The translations under genes were made by a program, and so were the position numbers. Of a stretch of DNA of 64,000 bases, positions 56,517 through 64,000 are shown one piece after another. This DNA comes from Flavobacteriales bacterium. GTDB taxonomy: Bacteria; Bacteroidota; Bacteroidia; Flavobacteriales; UBA1820. Within the stretch, counting starts at the first letter, position 1. Each line of letters starts with the position of its first letter. The DNA lies in the NCBI GenBank assembly GCA_003150615.1, contig QALN01000010.1, forward strand, positions 20,311-84,310, in the 5' to 3' direction. The notes beneath the pieces are model-generated. The model was not told the origin of the DNA, searched no databases, and saw nothing but the letters and a program-made list of their open reading frames with translations.

Positions 56517-56543
56517 AAGTCGCTGAAATTCAGCGACTTTTTT
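56517..56543 (+). terminator. Intrinsic terminator of mnmE
   Basis: AAGTCGCTGAA (56517-56527) with TTCAGCGACTT (56529-56539) and a T-run. Confidence 0.9.
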
Positions 56544-56594
56544 ATTTATCCAAAATCCAGTTCATAGCGATTGGATAGTGTTGTTCACCATATT

Positions 56595-56674
56595 TTTCTA
56601 CCGTATTTCTACCGCGAAACAAATTGGGGTTTGTCCCCGATGTCACACTGAGGTAGTCAACAACATGTGTTGAC
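56595..56674. other. Repeat-rich junction that may be a recombination site
   Basis: Two TTTCTACCG words (56595-56603 and 56606-56614) are spaced 11 bases apart, like arm sites. GGGG/CCCC flank TTTGT at 56626-56638. GTCAACA (56656-56662) and TGTTGAC (56668-56674) form a 7-base inverted repeat, and GGTAG(T/A)CAA occurs twice (56652 and 56688). No integrase gene is present in the window. The location, directly between mnmE and mobile-element-type DNA, suggests an element end, unproven. Confidence 0.35.
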
Positions 56675-56743
56675 AATGGTTTACATAGGTAGACAAAAAA
56701 GAGGAGAAATAAAGAGATATACCTCAATTAAAAATAGAAAAAT

Positions 56744-57391
56744 ATGGAAGTAAGAAAGATTTGCCAATGGTGTGGAAAACCGTTCATTGCACAGAAAACA
56801 ACGACCTGTTATTGTAGTCCTCAATGCTCGAAGCGAGGTTACAAACATCGAATCAAGGAGCGCAAAATGGAGTTGCGCCATATACAGGAAATGCAAGAGT
56901 CGCGCTCCAGTTTGGAGAAGCAGGAATATTTCACTTTTTCGCAGGCCGCCCGACTGATGGGTGTGAGTAGTCAGTACATTTATAAATTAGTCAAATAGGA
57001 TAAACTTAGGGCATCCCGAATTAGCAAAAGAATGGCTTTAGTAAGGCGCGCTGACATAGAGTTAATGCTCAAAAGTAAACCTTATGAGCGACTGGTTGCG
57101 AAAAACGACTTCGACATCACCGAGTATTATACTGCTGAAGAAATTGCAGAGAAATATAAGGTCAACACCAAATGGGTGTGGACTTATACACGGCAGCACA
57201 AAGTTCCGAAGGTACGAATCCGCCAGTTCAACTATTACAGCAAGAAACATATTGATGCCGCCTTTGCCAAATACGAGGAATATTCCGATCTGACTGAATG
57301 GTACAGTTGGGAAAAGATTAAATCTTATTTTTGTTGTCCCAATTTTACTTATAATGAACTAAGTACAAAAGTTATGGTTCAATTATTTTAA
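56744..57391 (+). pseudogene. Broken mobile-element HTH protein gene (amber stop, 3' truncation)
   Basis: Two pieces lie in the same frame. The first, 84 residues, has a Cys zinc-finger-like start (ICQWCGKPFIAQKTTTCYCS) and an HTH (FTFSQAARLMGVSSQYIYKL). It ends at TAG 56996-56998. The reading frame goes on without other stops: DKLRASRISKRMALVRRADI, then DFDITEYYTAEEIAEKYKVN and NYYSKKHIDAAFAKYEE. This matches the usual order of the multi-HTH protein carried by Bacteroides-type integrative elements. Homologous sequence fades after DLTEWYSWEKIKSYF, and the rest of the ORF is not family-like, so the 3' end has been replaced. An ATG at 57032 could restart the second piece, but function is doubtful. 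Confidence 0.75.
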
Positions 57392-59867
57392 CTTTTATCT
57401 GATTATTTGTATATGTTGACTCTAAATCTTTAATCCCAGGATAAATAACTTCAAATCTGAAATATCTACCCTTACCATCCCCCATTATCTTTGATTTTTT
57501 ACAGAACATAAATCCAAATTTACTCCTATAGAAATAGAAATTCTCAGAATATTCAGATATAGGCACAATATTATCACCTGTCTTTAGGAATTTTCGATAC
57601 TTATTAAAAGCATTATCAATTGTCTTTACAGTATATTCTTTCATCAGATTCTTATATTCATTTGAAAGCTTTTGATAGTCATTATAACAACTTATAAGAT
57701 TCTCCTGATCATTTCTATAAGTTTCAAATAAATTGAGAGACCAAACCTCTACACTATCCTTATTCATATTGCAAGTAGACAATATCAATAGAGAATATAC
57801 AAGAAAATTTCTATGCATTTCTTCCAATTTAACGTAGGTGAAATCATTTGTATTTGGGTAGCCCGCTCTATATATCATCATAAAACGGCCAACCAACTCA
57901 GCAAAATATTGTGAATAATACGAGGCATTGTCATCGCCTTGGATTGGATATGCTATTCTCTGAAAGATTAACATTATTGCAATGAGGATATATGAATAAT
58001 CATTACAAGTAATATTGTTATCAAAATACACCCCTTGTGAATGCAATCTGTAAAATGGATCCTGATTATCGAAATCTTTAGCGAGAGTATCATAGTGACG
58101 CTTGAGTCTTCTCAGATAACTCAAAATCTCATTCTTGTTTGAGTATGACTTGAGAATTCTTCTTTCCTTGCTATAATCTTCAGCATTACCTGTCACTAAA
58201 TCTTCCATATTTGCTGTCTCGTCAATCTCTTCTTCATTATCCTGCTTGTTAGAATTAAAGAATTGAATCTGATCTAGGATACGCATACTCAATGAATATA
58301 GGTTTGCATCAACATTTTTGCTGAATCTTGTATTGTCAAATTGCTCTTTACTAATCAATATTTCACTTTTAGCCGATGTGTCAGATGGATCTTTTAAAAC
58401 AGCTACAGTACGGTTCTTATCTTTGACTTCAAAGTTTACATATGAGAGGACTTTTGCTATATTATCATCCCAATCTCCATTATTAGTATGGAAAAGACTC
58501 TCTATCATTGAATATTTTGAGTCAGGATTACGTTTCAATAAATCTGAAGAATCTAATACAAGAGCTTTATTTGAAATCTCTTTATCATCCACTACTGCTA
58601 CCACATATTGAATCTTTCCTAATCCATTTATTTCAATTCCTTCTTTATCGAAATAAAAATCTCTATAGCCATAATCAAGATATAATCGAATCTTTACATC
58701 TGTGATAATCTTGTCAAGTTGTATATAAAGTTTATCATGCAGATGTCTCTCGCATAATGTTATATGAGTTAGAAAAGATTTATCATCAGACTTGATATTA
58801 TATTTTGAAGCAGCTTGAAAATCGCCAATACTCTTTACGCACTGTTTACTAAAATCAATCCCAAGCTTTTCAAAAAAATCTTCCTTTTGAGAATAGACAA
58901 TAATGTTTGCCTCATCATTAAAACTATGTATATTTAATCCAAAAGCTGCACTGGTAGCATTTGTACTTCCAAGCACAAAGAAAGTTCCCTCCGATGTTTC
59001 AAATTGTATGGCTTTTGCATGTAGTTTTTTAGCTAATTCAAATTGATTTGCTGAACCAAATATCTCATGCCAACGAAAGAACTGAATATCAGTTACATCT
59101 TTGATTTTCTGAGGAATATAGCCATAGCTATCATCAATAGCACATTTTATCTTCTTTGGATTGAAAGCACTTTTTAATGTGCTTATTAAACTACCCTCTA
59201 TATCATAGAAAGGAGCTATCACTTTAATCGTATTGACATCGCCTGTCACAATATCTTTTACCTGATTAAATATGGATTCTTCAGGCTTTGCATATAAGAA
59301 CTTAAAAGCAATTTGTTGAGATGATTTTATTGATTCAAAATCTCTGATTGCAGCAGAATATGTTTTGCACCACTCTAATTGTTGAATGGCCACTTCAGAA
59401 GAAGAGGACTTTATTATTCCTGATAGGTAATTCCATACATCCTTTATAACAACTGCTTCGTCTGCTTCCTTATCATCAGCGCAAAAAGCCCCCCACAACT
59501 CTTTATTGTGAGACATTCCGCTATATGTTAGGTTTCCTGAACCTACAATAGCCAATGCCTGCTTGTCTCCTAAAAAGAGTGATACCTTGGGGTGAAATAC
59601 TCCATTTGATTTGTTCTTCACACGAATCAAAGCAAAGTCTTGACGGAAGATTTTGAAAATATCTGTATCTTCCAATATAGCATCATACTGTGTTGAGTCA
59701 ATTAATACTATAACGTTTTTTATGCCTCTACTTCTCATTTGAGGCATATAATAATTTGAAAAATAGTAAGGGTCAAAGGTAAATGACGTGAGAATGGCAG
59801 AATGGTATATAGTACTACCCTTACCAAACAAGTCAAAGATATTCTTCTCCTCATCTAGTGTTATCAT
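57372..59867 (-). CDS. Phospholipase-D-fold protein, probable nuclease of a two-gene module
   Basis: An 831-residue protein. Two HKD-type sites are visible: H92 and K94 in FHPKVSLFLGD with G109, S110 and N112; and H283 and K285 in LHAKAIQFE with G300, S301 and N303 in LGSTNATSA. The Asp of the second site is not conserved. The remaining 500 residues are helical and unrecognised; there is no helicase motif. PLD-fold enzymes in bacterial islands are often nucleases of defence or restriction systems. It is the second gene after an ATGA overlap with the DUF6361-like gene, so the pair is coupled. The DNA is AT-rich and unlike the core. Lipase activity is unlikely, with no signal peptide. Confidence 0.75.
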   Translation of the reverse strand: MITLDEEKNIFDLFGKGSTIYHSAILTSFTFDPYYFSNYYMPQMRSRGIKNVIVLIDSTQYDAILEDTDIFKIFRQDFALIRVKNKSNGVFHPKVSLFLGDKQALAIVGSGNLTYSGMSHNKELWGAFCADDKEADEAVVIKDVWNYLSGIIKSSSSEVAIQQLEWCKTYSAAIRDFESIKSSQQIAFKFLYAKPEESIFNQVKDIVTGDVNTIKVIAPFYDIEGSLISTLKSAFNPKKIKCAIDDSYGYIPQKIKDVTDIQFFRWHEIFGSANQFELAKKLHAKAIQFETSEGTFFVLGSTNATSAAFGLNIHSFNDEANIIVYSQKEDFFEKLGIDFSKQCVKSIGDFQAASKYNIKSDDKSFLTHITLCERHLHDKLYIQLDKIITDVKIRLYLDYGYRDFYFDKEGIEINGLGKIQYVVAVVDDKEISNKALVLDSSDLLKRNPDSKYSMIESLFHTNNGDWDDNIAKVLSYVNFEVKDKNRTVAVLKDPSDTSAKSEILISKEQFDNTRFSKNVDANLYSLSMRILDQIQFFNSNKQDNEEEIDETANMEDLVTGNAEDYSKERRILKSYSNKNEILSYLRRLKRHYDTLAKDFDNQDPFYRLHSQGVYFDNNITCNDYSYILIAIMLIFQRIAYPIQGDDNASYYSQYFAELVGRFMMIYRAGYPNTNDFTYVKLEEMHRNFLVYSLLILSTCNMNKDSVEVWSLNLFETYRNDQENLISCYNDYQKLSNEYKNLMKEYTVKTIDNAFNKYRKFLKTGDNIVPISEYSENFYFYRSKFGFMFCKKSKIMGDGKGRYFRFEVIYPGIKDLESTYTNNQIKVKIIEP

Positions 59868-61402
59868 GCCTCAGCCTCCTCTAATTCTTTTAAAAGTTGA
59901 ATGCCTTTATCAGTTATTCCTTTCTCATTAATAAGTTCGAGATCTGAAACGAAATCATAAAGTGTATCAGTTCGAGGAGCGGTATGTGTGGCTTCACTGC
60001 CATTTAAGAATCTTATCATGCCATTCTCATATATAAACTTTTGTGAAGCAATACCTGTTTGAAGATACTTTCTCAAGGCTACTTGATAATGCGTATATAT
60101 AATTTTTTTAAGAATATAATCTTTAAGCCACTTATAAAAATTTGTTTCAAGACTATTGTCAATCTCATCCATAAATGTACAAAAGTCAGAATTTACCGCA
60201 CTTGGAAAGGCTTCTCTATAATCCGGTCTTTTACTCCTGGCATCTTTATTTGTGTTGTACATCATCAGCAAATTGACAAGCGCTGGAGCTGCTTCAGTAT
60301 CAAGGTTTCCACGCTGCGGCTTTAACTCAATATCTTTTGTCTCAATACTATTACATACTTCTTTTAATGAAGCCTTTTTATACTTACCACCTAAATCATT
60401 TATTATTGATAAAGCCAATTCTTCTGCCACAGTAGAAGTTTCTTGCCAATCTGATTTCTTAGATAACAGATTCAACAATGCAACAAAAATGATCGATGAT
60501 TGATATTGATAATTATCATTCAAATAATATCTATACCATCCCAAAACACAATCGTCATCTGAATGGCCGCCTAAAAATTCATCATACATATGTCTGCTAA
60601 AACTATCTTTTGTCCCATTCTGAGAAAAATGCTTTAAGTAATGATGAATTGTTGCCTTCCTATAACAGAATTTTGATTCGGATGCCGGATAATCTTTCTG
60701 CAATAAAAGTTCTATGATCAATTCTCTTTCATTAGACTTTTGAGGAAACTTTCTCATATTGAACGAAGACTCCAATGAATTCAATTCTTCTACAGAAACT
60801 TTACCCTGCCTAACTATGTTTAAGAATTTTGGGGCATCTTCACCGACATTCTTGGCAAAAGATTCAGCAAGCATTTGACCGTTTACCAAACCTTCTTCCT
60901 TGGAGATATTAAGAATAGAATTTTTATCATTATTCTCTTTAAGAATAGCAATGTCTTTAAGTGAAGAAGAATAATACTGTTTTAACACACCTCCAGAATT
61001 TGCCCAGTATGTATGATCTCTAGTATTGCCTTGGGAATCATATGTTCCGGACTGCAAATCAATTTCGGACTGACCTAGAGAACGAGTCTTCAAAGCGTAT
61101 GTTATACCCGGAATTCCATCAAAACCTTCGCCTCTGGAATGGATAAGAGCCAATAGATATTCAGAGTAGCGGATATATTTATTGAATTCTTTGTCGGTAA
61201 AACTTTCCTTGTTTTTATAAAACTCACATATAAGCCAACAATAAAATGAATAATATCGTATTCGATTTGAAACATTGTTTAATCCTGGCAATAGTGATGT
61301 AAACAATGCTTCAGAAGCATTTCTGAGACCCAATTGATTCAGACCGACTTTAAGATCTGCTGTCTTATTAAAGAATGGAACAATATGAGTATTAGTTTTC
61401 AT
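59864..61402 (-). CDS. Partner protein of the PLD module, DUF6361-like N-terminus
   Basis: A 512-residue cytosolic protein. Residues 36-58, SLLPGLNNVSNRIRYYSFYC, recall the PGxxxxxxRxRYxxFxxWL signature I associate with DUF6361-type proteins in defence islands. The body is all-helical with long polar stretches and no catalytic motif that I can name (HSRGEGFDGIPGITYALKTR, RKATIHHYLKHFSQ). Its stop overlaps the PLD start by ATGA, showing stoichiometric translation. It could be the sensor or scaffold for the PLD partner. The family link rests on the signature only and needs a profile search. Confidence 0.6.
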   Translation of the reverse strand: MKTNTHIVPFFNKTADLKVGLNQLGLRNASEALFTSLLPGLNNVSNRIRYYSFYCWLICEFYKNKESFTDKEFNKYIRYSEYLLALIHSRGEGFDGIPGITYALKTRSLGQSEIDLQSGTYDSQGNTRDHTYWANSGGVLKQYYSSSLKDIAILKENNDKNSILNISKEEGLVNGQMLAESFAKNVGEDAPKFLNIVRQGKVSVEELNSLESSFNMRKFPQKSNERELIIELLLQKDYPASESKFCYRKATIHHYLKHFSQNGTKDSFSRHMYDEFLGGHSDDDCVLGWYRYYLNDNYQYQSSIIFVALLNLLSKKSDWQETSTVAEELALSIINDLGGKYKKASLKEVCNSIETKDIELKPQRGNLDTEAAPALVNLLMMYNTNKDARSKRPDYREAFPSAVNSDFCTFMDEIDNSLETNFYKWLKDYILKKIIYTHYQVALRKYLQTGIASQKFIYENGMIRFLNGSEATHTAPRTDTLYDFVSDLELINEKGITDKGIQLLKELEEAEA

Positions 61403-61462
61403 ATATAATATTCCCTTTAAATTAATTGTTCTTCATAAGTGAACATTTGGTCACTTTTTATT
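61403..61462 (-). promoter_or_regulatory. Spacer between hipA and the PLD module
   Basis: Sixty bases with AAGTGA (61437-61442) and TCACTT (61451-61456) as an inverted repeat, no T-run and no clear -7 box. It could allow read-through from hipBA or hold an operator; unresolved. Confidence 0.3.
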
Positions 61463-62737
61463 TCATGACTTAGAATTATACAATCTTATTTGTCGTTCAA
61501 AAGTAGTATAGAAGATGTCTTGTTCAGGTTTTAAAATTCCTAATTGGTTAGCCATTGATCGCCAATATTTAAACGCAATTAATACTTCACTAATAATTTG
61601 TAGTGCAGTATCTTGGGGATGCATATATTCTTCACAGGAATTCAGCAACTCATTCAAATCCGATTTATTGGTAGTGCTGTTGATTAACAAACTCTGATAC
61701 TCATTCAGAGAGGGGTTCATATCATAAGCCGGAGATAAAGTCCACTCCTTGGCAGTCAGAAGAAAACCGTGATTGCGGAAATGGTCATCCGTATTCCCAA
61801 TACATATATTGAACGCAACTCTGCGATACAGTTCTTTCAGATTATCCTCTACGTTGGTACAGTTTTGAAGTATAAAATCAACCATATCTAGATAGCCGTT
61901 ACCAGTATTGGCATTATCACCATCATTCAAGCCTAAAAGAGTCATGGCTGAAGCAAAGTGTATGCGCTTACCGTCTTCCCTTCTGTCAAATCGTCGGGAA
62001 AGCAAGGTATGGTATTTGTCGTTTGTAGAGATCGCTCTTGTCTCTGCAGCATTAATACCTGCCTTCTTTGCCAACAGATGTGAGAAATGTTCCCAAAGCC
62101 CAGCATCGTAATCATCCTTACGTGAAAGGAACTTTGCAACATATAGAGTTTTGTCCGTGTCTATCACACTGGCTTTAGGTCTTGCACCTCCCAATGAAGA
62201 GCCCGGTTGTACGAGTTGGATAACCCATTTCCTGTCAGGAAGAACATTCCCCTCTTCGCTTTTCTCAATTTCCACACTGGCAGCAATCAGCTCCCTTATA
62301 TCCGTCAGAGGTGGGATTTCCAACGACTCACTTACATTTATAAATCCTCCGTCTTTTGACTCCTTGAAACGGAAAGCACCCATTCGGGAAAAGTCATCGA
62401 TACCGGTCAAAAAATCAAAGGAAGACAGTTTTCGTACCGGTCGCCTCTCTTCCATCGCAACAATCTGCTCACGTCGCAACAACAGCGTTCGCCCCCAACG
62501 ATCCGGCAAAGCATCCGAGAAACATCCGAATATATCTTTCTCCGGTTGCGTATATTGTTGTCCCGGATAATTATTCAAGTCATCGCTCAAAAACAAATCT
62601 CCGTGTTTCTTCAACCATTCATCATTGAAGTTAAAGCAATAGCTATCCGAGCCCCGAAGAGATTCATAGCCTAACTTGCCGACAAGTTCTGTTTCCTTAA
62701 GCCAATCAAAATCAGCATAAACATATAGTGTCTTCAT
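61463..62737 (-). CDS. hipA: HipA-family kinase toxin, full-length
   Basis: A 424-residue Ser/Thr-kinase-like toxin. The N-terminal subdomain (about 1-110) opens with MKTLYVYADFDWLKETELVG. Kinase motifs follow: SLGGARPKASVID (P-loop-like region), TLYVAKFLSRKDDYDAG (Lys), CIGNTDDHFRNHGF (catalytic Asp) and LSPAYDMNPS (metal-binding Asp). HipA kinases phosphorylate glutamyl-tRNA synthetase or other targets and slow growth. It starts 3 bases after hipB. All expected catalytic residues are present, so it should be active. Confidence 0.9.
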   Translation of the reverse strand: MKTLYVYADFDWLKETELVGKLGYESLRGSDSYCFNFNDEWLKKHGDLFLSDDLNNYPGQQYTQPEKDIFGCFSDALPDRWGRTLLLRREQIVAMEERRPVRKLSSFDFLTGIDDFSRMGAFRFKESKDGGFINVSESLEIPPLTDIRELIAASVEIEKSEEGNVLPDRKWVIQLVQPGSSLGGARPKASVIDTDKTLYVAKFLSRKDDYDAGLWEHFSHLLAKKAGINAAETRAISTNDKYHTLLSRRFDRREDGKRIHFASAMTLLGLNDGDNANTGNGYLDMVDFILQNCTNVEDNLKELYRRVAFNICIGNTDDHFRNHGFLLTAKEWTLSPAYDMNPSLNEYQSLLINSTTNKSDLNELLNSCEEYMHPQDTALQIISEVLIAFKYWRSMANQLGILKPEQDIFYTTFERQIRLYNSKS

Positions 62738-62740
62738 TGC

Positions 62741-63067
62741 TTACTCTTTTTTTGAGGCTCGTTCCCTTGTCTTTAAATTCAAATCCTGCAAAGCTTTTCC
62801 CAATTTGTCTTCTTTGGCCAACCACAGGATATCATCGTCAAGTTGTAAAGCATACAAAACACGCAAGTAAATACCGATTGCCACAGTCGGTGCTCCTTTT
62901 TCTATTCGGGATACGGTCAATGGAGAACAGGTAGCACGTTCTGCCACCTGAGCCACACTCAGATTCCTGCGCAAGCGAGCCAGTTTAATCTGCTCTCCCA
63001 CAACCGCCATCTTCTGCTCCAATTTTCGGGGTAACTTAGTCCCCATTGTATTTTTACTCATATTCAA
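62741..63067 (-). CDS. hipB: HipB-like XRE antitoxin
   Basis: A 108-residue DNA-binding antitoxin. The HTH is at about 25-80: QIKLARLRRNLSVAQVAERA, SPLTVSRIEKGAPTVAI. The basic tail (KTRERASKKE) could contact HipA or DNA. It precedes hipA and should repress the operon. Start: the ATG at 63067 or the internal one at MGTKLPRKLEQ are both possible. Confidence 0.88.
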   Translation of the reverse strand: MNMSKNTMGTKLPRKLEQKMAVVGEQIKLARLRRNLSVAQVAERATCSPLTVSRIEKGAPTVAIGIYLRVLYALQLDDDILWLAKEDKLGKALQDLNLKTRERASKKE

Positions 63068-63083
63068 TACATCATATAATATG

Positions 63084-63115
63084 CAAAGATATTACTTTTT
63101 ATCTATTTAATGATA
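63084..63115 (-). promoter_or_regulatory. hipBA promoter with possible operator
   Basis: TATCTTTG on the minus strand (complement of 63084-63091) is a -7 box 17 bases before the ATG. TATC (63100-63103), 8 bases, GATA (63112-63115) is an inverted repeat that resembles E. coli HipB half-sites only loosely. Confidence 0.45.
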
Positions 63116-63299
63116 TATTGTAGGTAAAAATCGCAAGATTAAAAGAAACGGCATTTAATAATGACTTTAAGTTTTATGCAAACGCCGACTCCTACCACCA
63201 AATATTATTTCGAATGAAGATAGAAGTTTCAAAGAAGCCGACTTCTACCTTTGTCTATGATTATAGTCAAGATAAAAGCCAGCCTTCTCAATTTAAGTA

Positions 63300-64000
63300 T
63301 CAAGCGATGGGCTTCACTAACTCTTCCTCCTGCCATTCCGCAAGAGAAACAATCGCATTGTATTGCTCCAAAGTCAAATCCGATTCACCATCGTCTGAGC
63401 ATTCATATTCCCACGGCAATTCGTAAACAGAACCTTCTTCCTGATACCCCATATAGTTATGGTACGAATTAGGAATCAGCCGCACATAATCTTCTTCACG
63501 TAGAATTCTCAGGAGTTTCTCGGCATCCCGAATCAACAATGGTACTCCAGCCTTATATAGAGCAGTAGCGACCTCAATGGCTAGCCCGACATTTGCCGAA
63601 TAGCTATTAGAGACAACTATCACCCAACCATTCTGCGACACCTTCGATGTAATGATATTCAAGCGCGAAAGTCCCAGCTCACCATAATGGTCTGTTGCAA
63701 ACCGTATAAAATCCTCCGGGCTGTCAATGTCGTACAGTTTATCTACATCTACGAACTTCACACGTTTGTAGTAGACTACATCTTGCAGTTCTTCCAGAAC
63801 ATTCGGCTGTTCTTCGTAGATACGGTTTCCAACACCTCGTTTCCGGTAGTATGCCTCATAAGCCTCGTTAGCGATGCGATAATACGTGCAATATTGCCGA
63901 ATGGTCATAGTCTTCAGATGAGTTGTGTAATGTTCCTTCACTGAATCCTCCAAAGCCTTTATCGCTGTCTCCCGATCTTCCACCTCAATCTTGAACTTCG
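63300..64000 (-). CDS. Unrecognised mobile-island protein, C-terminal part (cut by window end)
   Basis: At least 230 residues are visible; the frame runs off the window, with KFKIEVEDRETAIKALEDSV at the visible start. It is acidic and Tyr-rich with mixed helix and strand (IRQYCTYYRIANEAYEAYYR, WVIVVSNSYSANVGLAIEVA, GVPLLIRDAEKLLRILREED). No known motif. The DNA is somewhat less AT-rich than the PLD genes. Bases 63068-63299 hold the hipBA promoter and two imperfect copies of GCCGAC(T)TCTACC (near 63183 and 63237). Confidence 0.55.
   Translation of the reverse strand, partial: KFKIEVEDRETAIKALEDSVKEHYTTHLKTMTIRQYCTYYRIANEAYEAYYRKRGVGNRIYEEQPNVLEELQDVVYYKRVKFVDVDKLYDIDSPEDFIRFATDHYGELGLSRLNIITSKVSQNGWVIVVSNSYSANVGLAIEVATALYKAGVPLLIRDAEKLLRILREEDYVRLIPNSYHNYMGYQEEGSVYELPWEYECSDDGESDLTLEQYNAIVSLAEWQEEELVKPIA

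Noticed and set aside
56542..56727. 61-codon minus-strand frame as the end of an integrase
   Set aside because: No Arg/His/Tyr recombinase motif; the region is better described as repeat-rich noncoding DNA.

Overview
The window reads as a chromosome segment of an anaerobic, gut-type Bacteroidales bacterium. The evidence is Bacteroidota-type promoters (TTG, about 20 bases, TAnnTTTG), a TonB-dependent receptor, a menaquinone gene (menD), several families typical of this phylum (6-bladed beta-propeller lipoprotein, DUF1599, probable DUF6452/DUF6048 pair, OstA-like LPS protein, CMD-cupin fusion), and starts that rarely show a Shine-Dalgarno sequence. The genus cannot be fixed from the sequence; Rikenellaceae-like is only a guess. 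No rRNA, tRNA or CRISPR array was found.

Layout. 1-7,900: end of ackA, a secreted CMD-cupin protein, a TonB receptor, menD, an M14 metallopeptidase and an XRE regulator. 8,000-19,000 (mostly minus strand): typA, pyrG-yidC, a fused 2-oxoacid dehydrogenase E1, and a tandem pair of papain-like peptidases. 19,200-28,700: rlmD with two envelope genes, the DUF1599-DoxX-permease-tpiA operon, a MATE exporter and MgtC. 28,860-29,100: a short terminal-inverted-repeat element. 29,200-37,500: metF, an HD hydrolase, tsaE, dapD, an OstA-like protein, acyl-ACP thioesterase, udk and a FtsB/DivIC-like protein. 38,800-43,500: dnaX-lpxK, punA and two small genes. 43,500-47,300: small exported proteins, a beta-propeller lipoprotein, a double TonB_C-like protein and an outer-membrane phospholipase A. 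47,400-56,500: AI-2E permease, obgE, ung, aroC, apt, hflX and mnmE. Most of this is housekeeping.

From about 56,550 the character changes. A mobile-element HTH gene, split by an in-frame amber codon and cut off at its 3' end, abuts a clearly more AT-rich island on the minus strand. The island holds a two-gene module (a protein resembling DUF6361-type proteins, plus an 831-residue phospholipase-D-fold protein, overlapping by ATGA) and a hipBA pair, followed by an unrecognised gene running off the window. This is the best candidate for an undescribed defence or conflict system.

The most notable core-genome observation is dnaX. Its conserved clamp-loader part stops just after a run of ten adenines, and the minus-one frame is then open through the C-terminal tau-like domain. 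This predicts gamma and tau forms made by ribosomal or transcriptional slippage. The same protein also lacks the cysteines of the usual DnaX zinc module.
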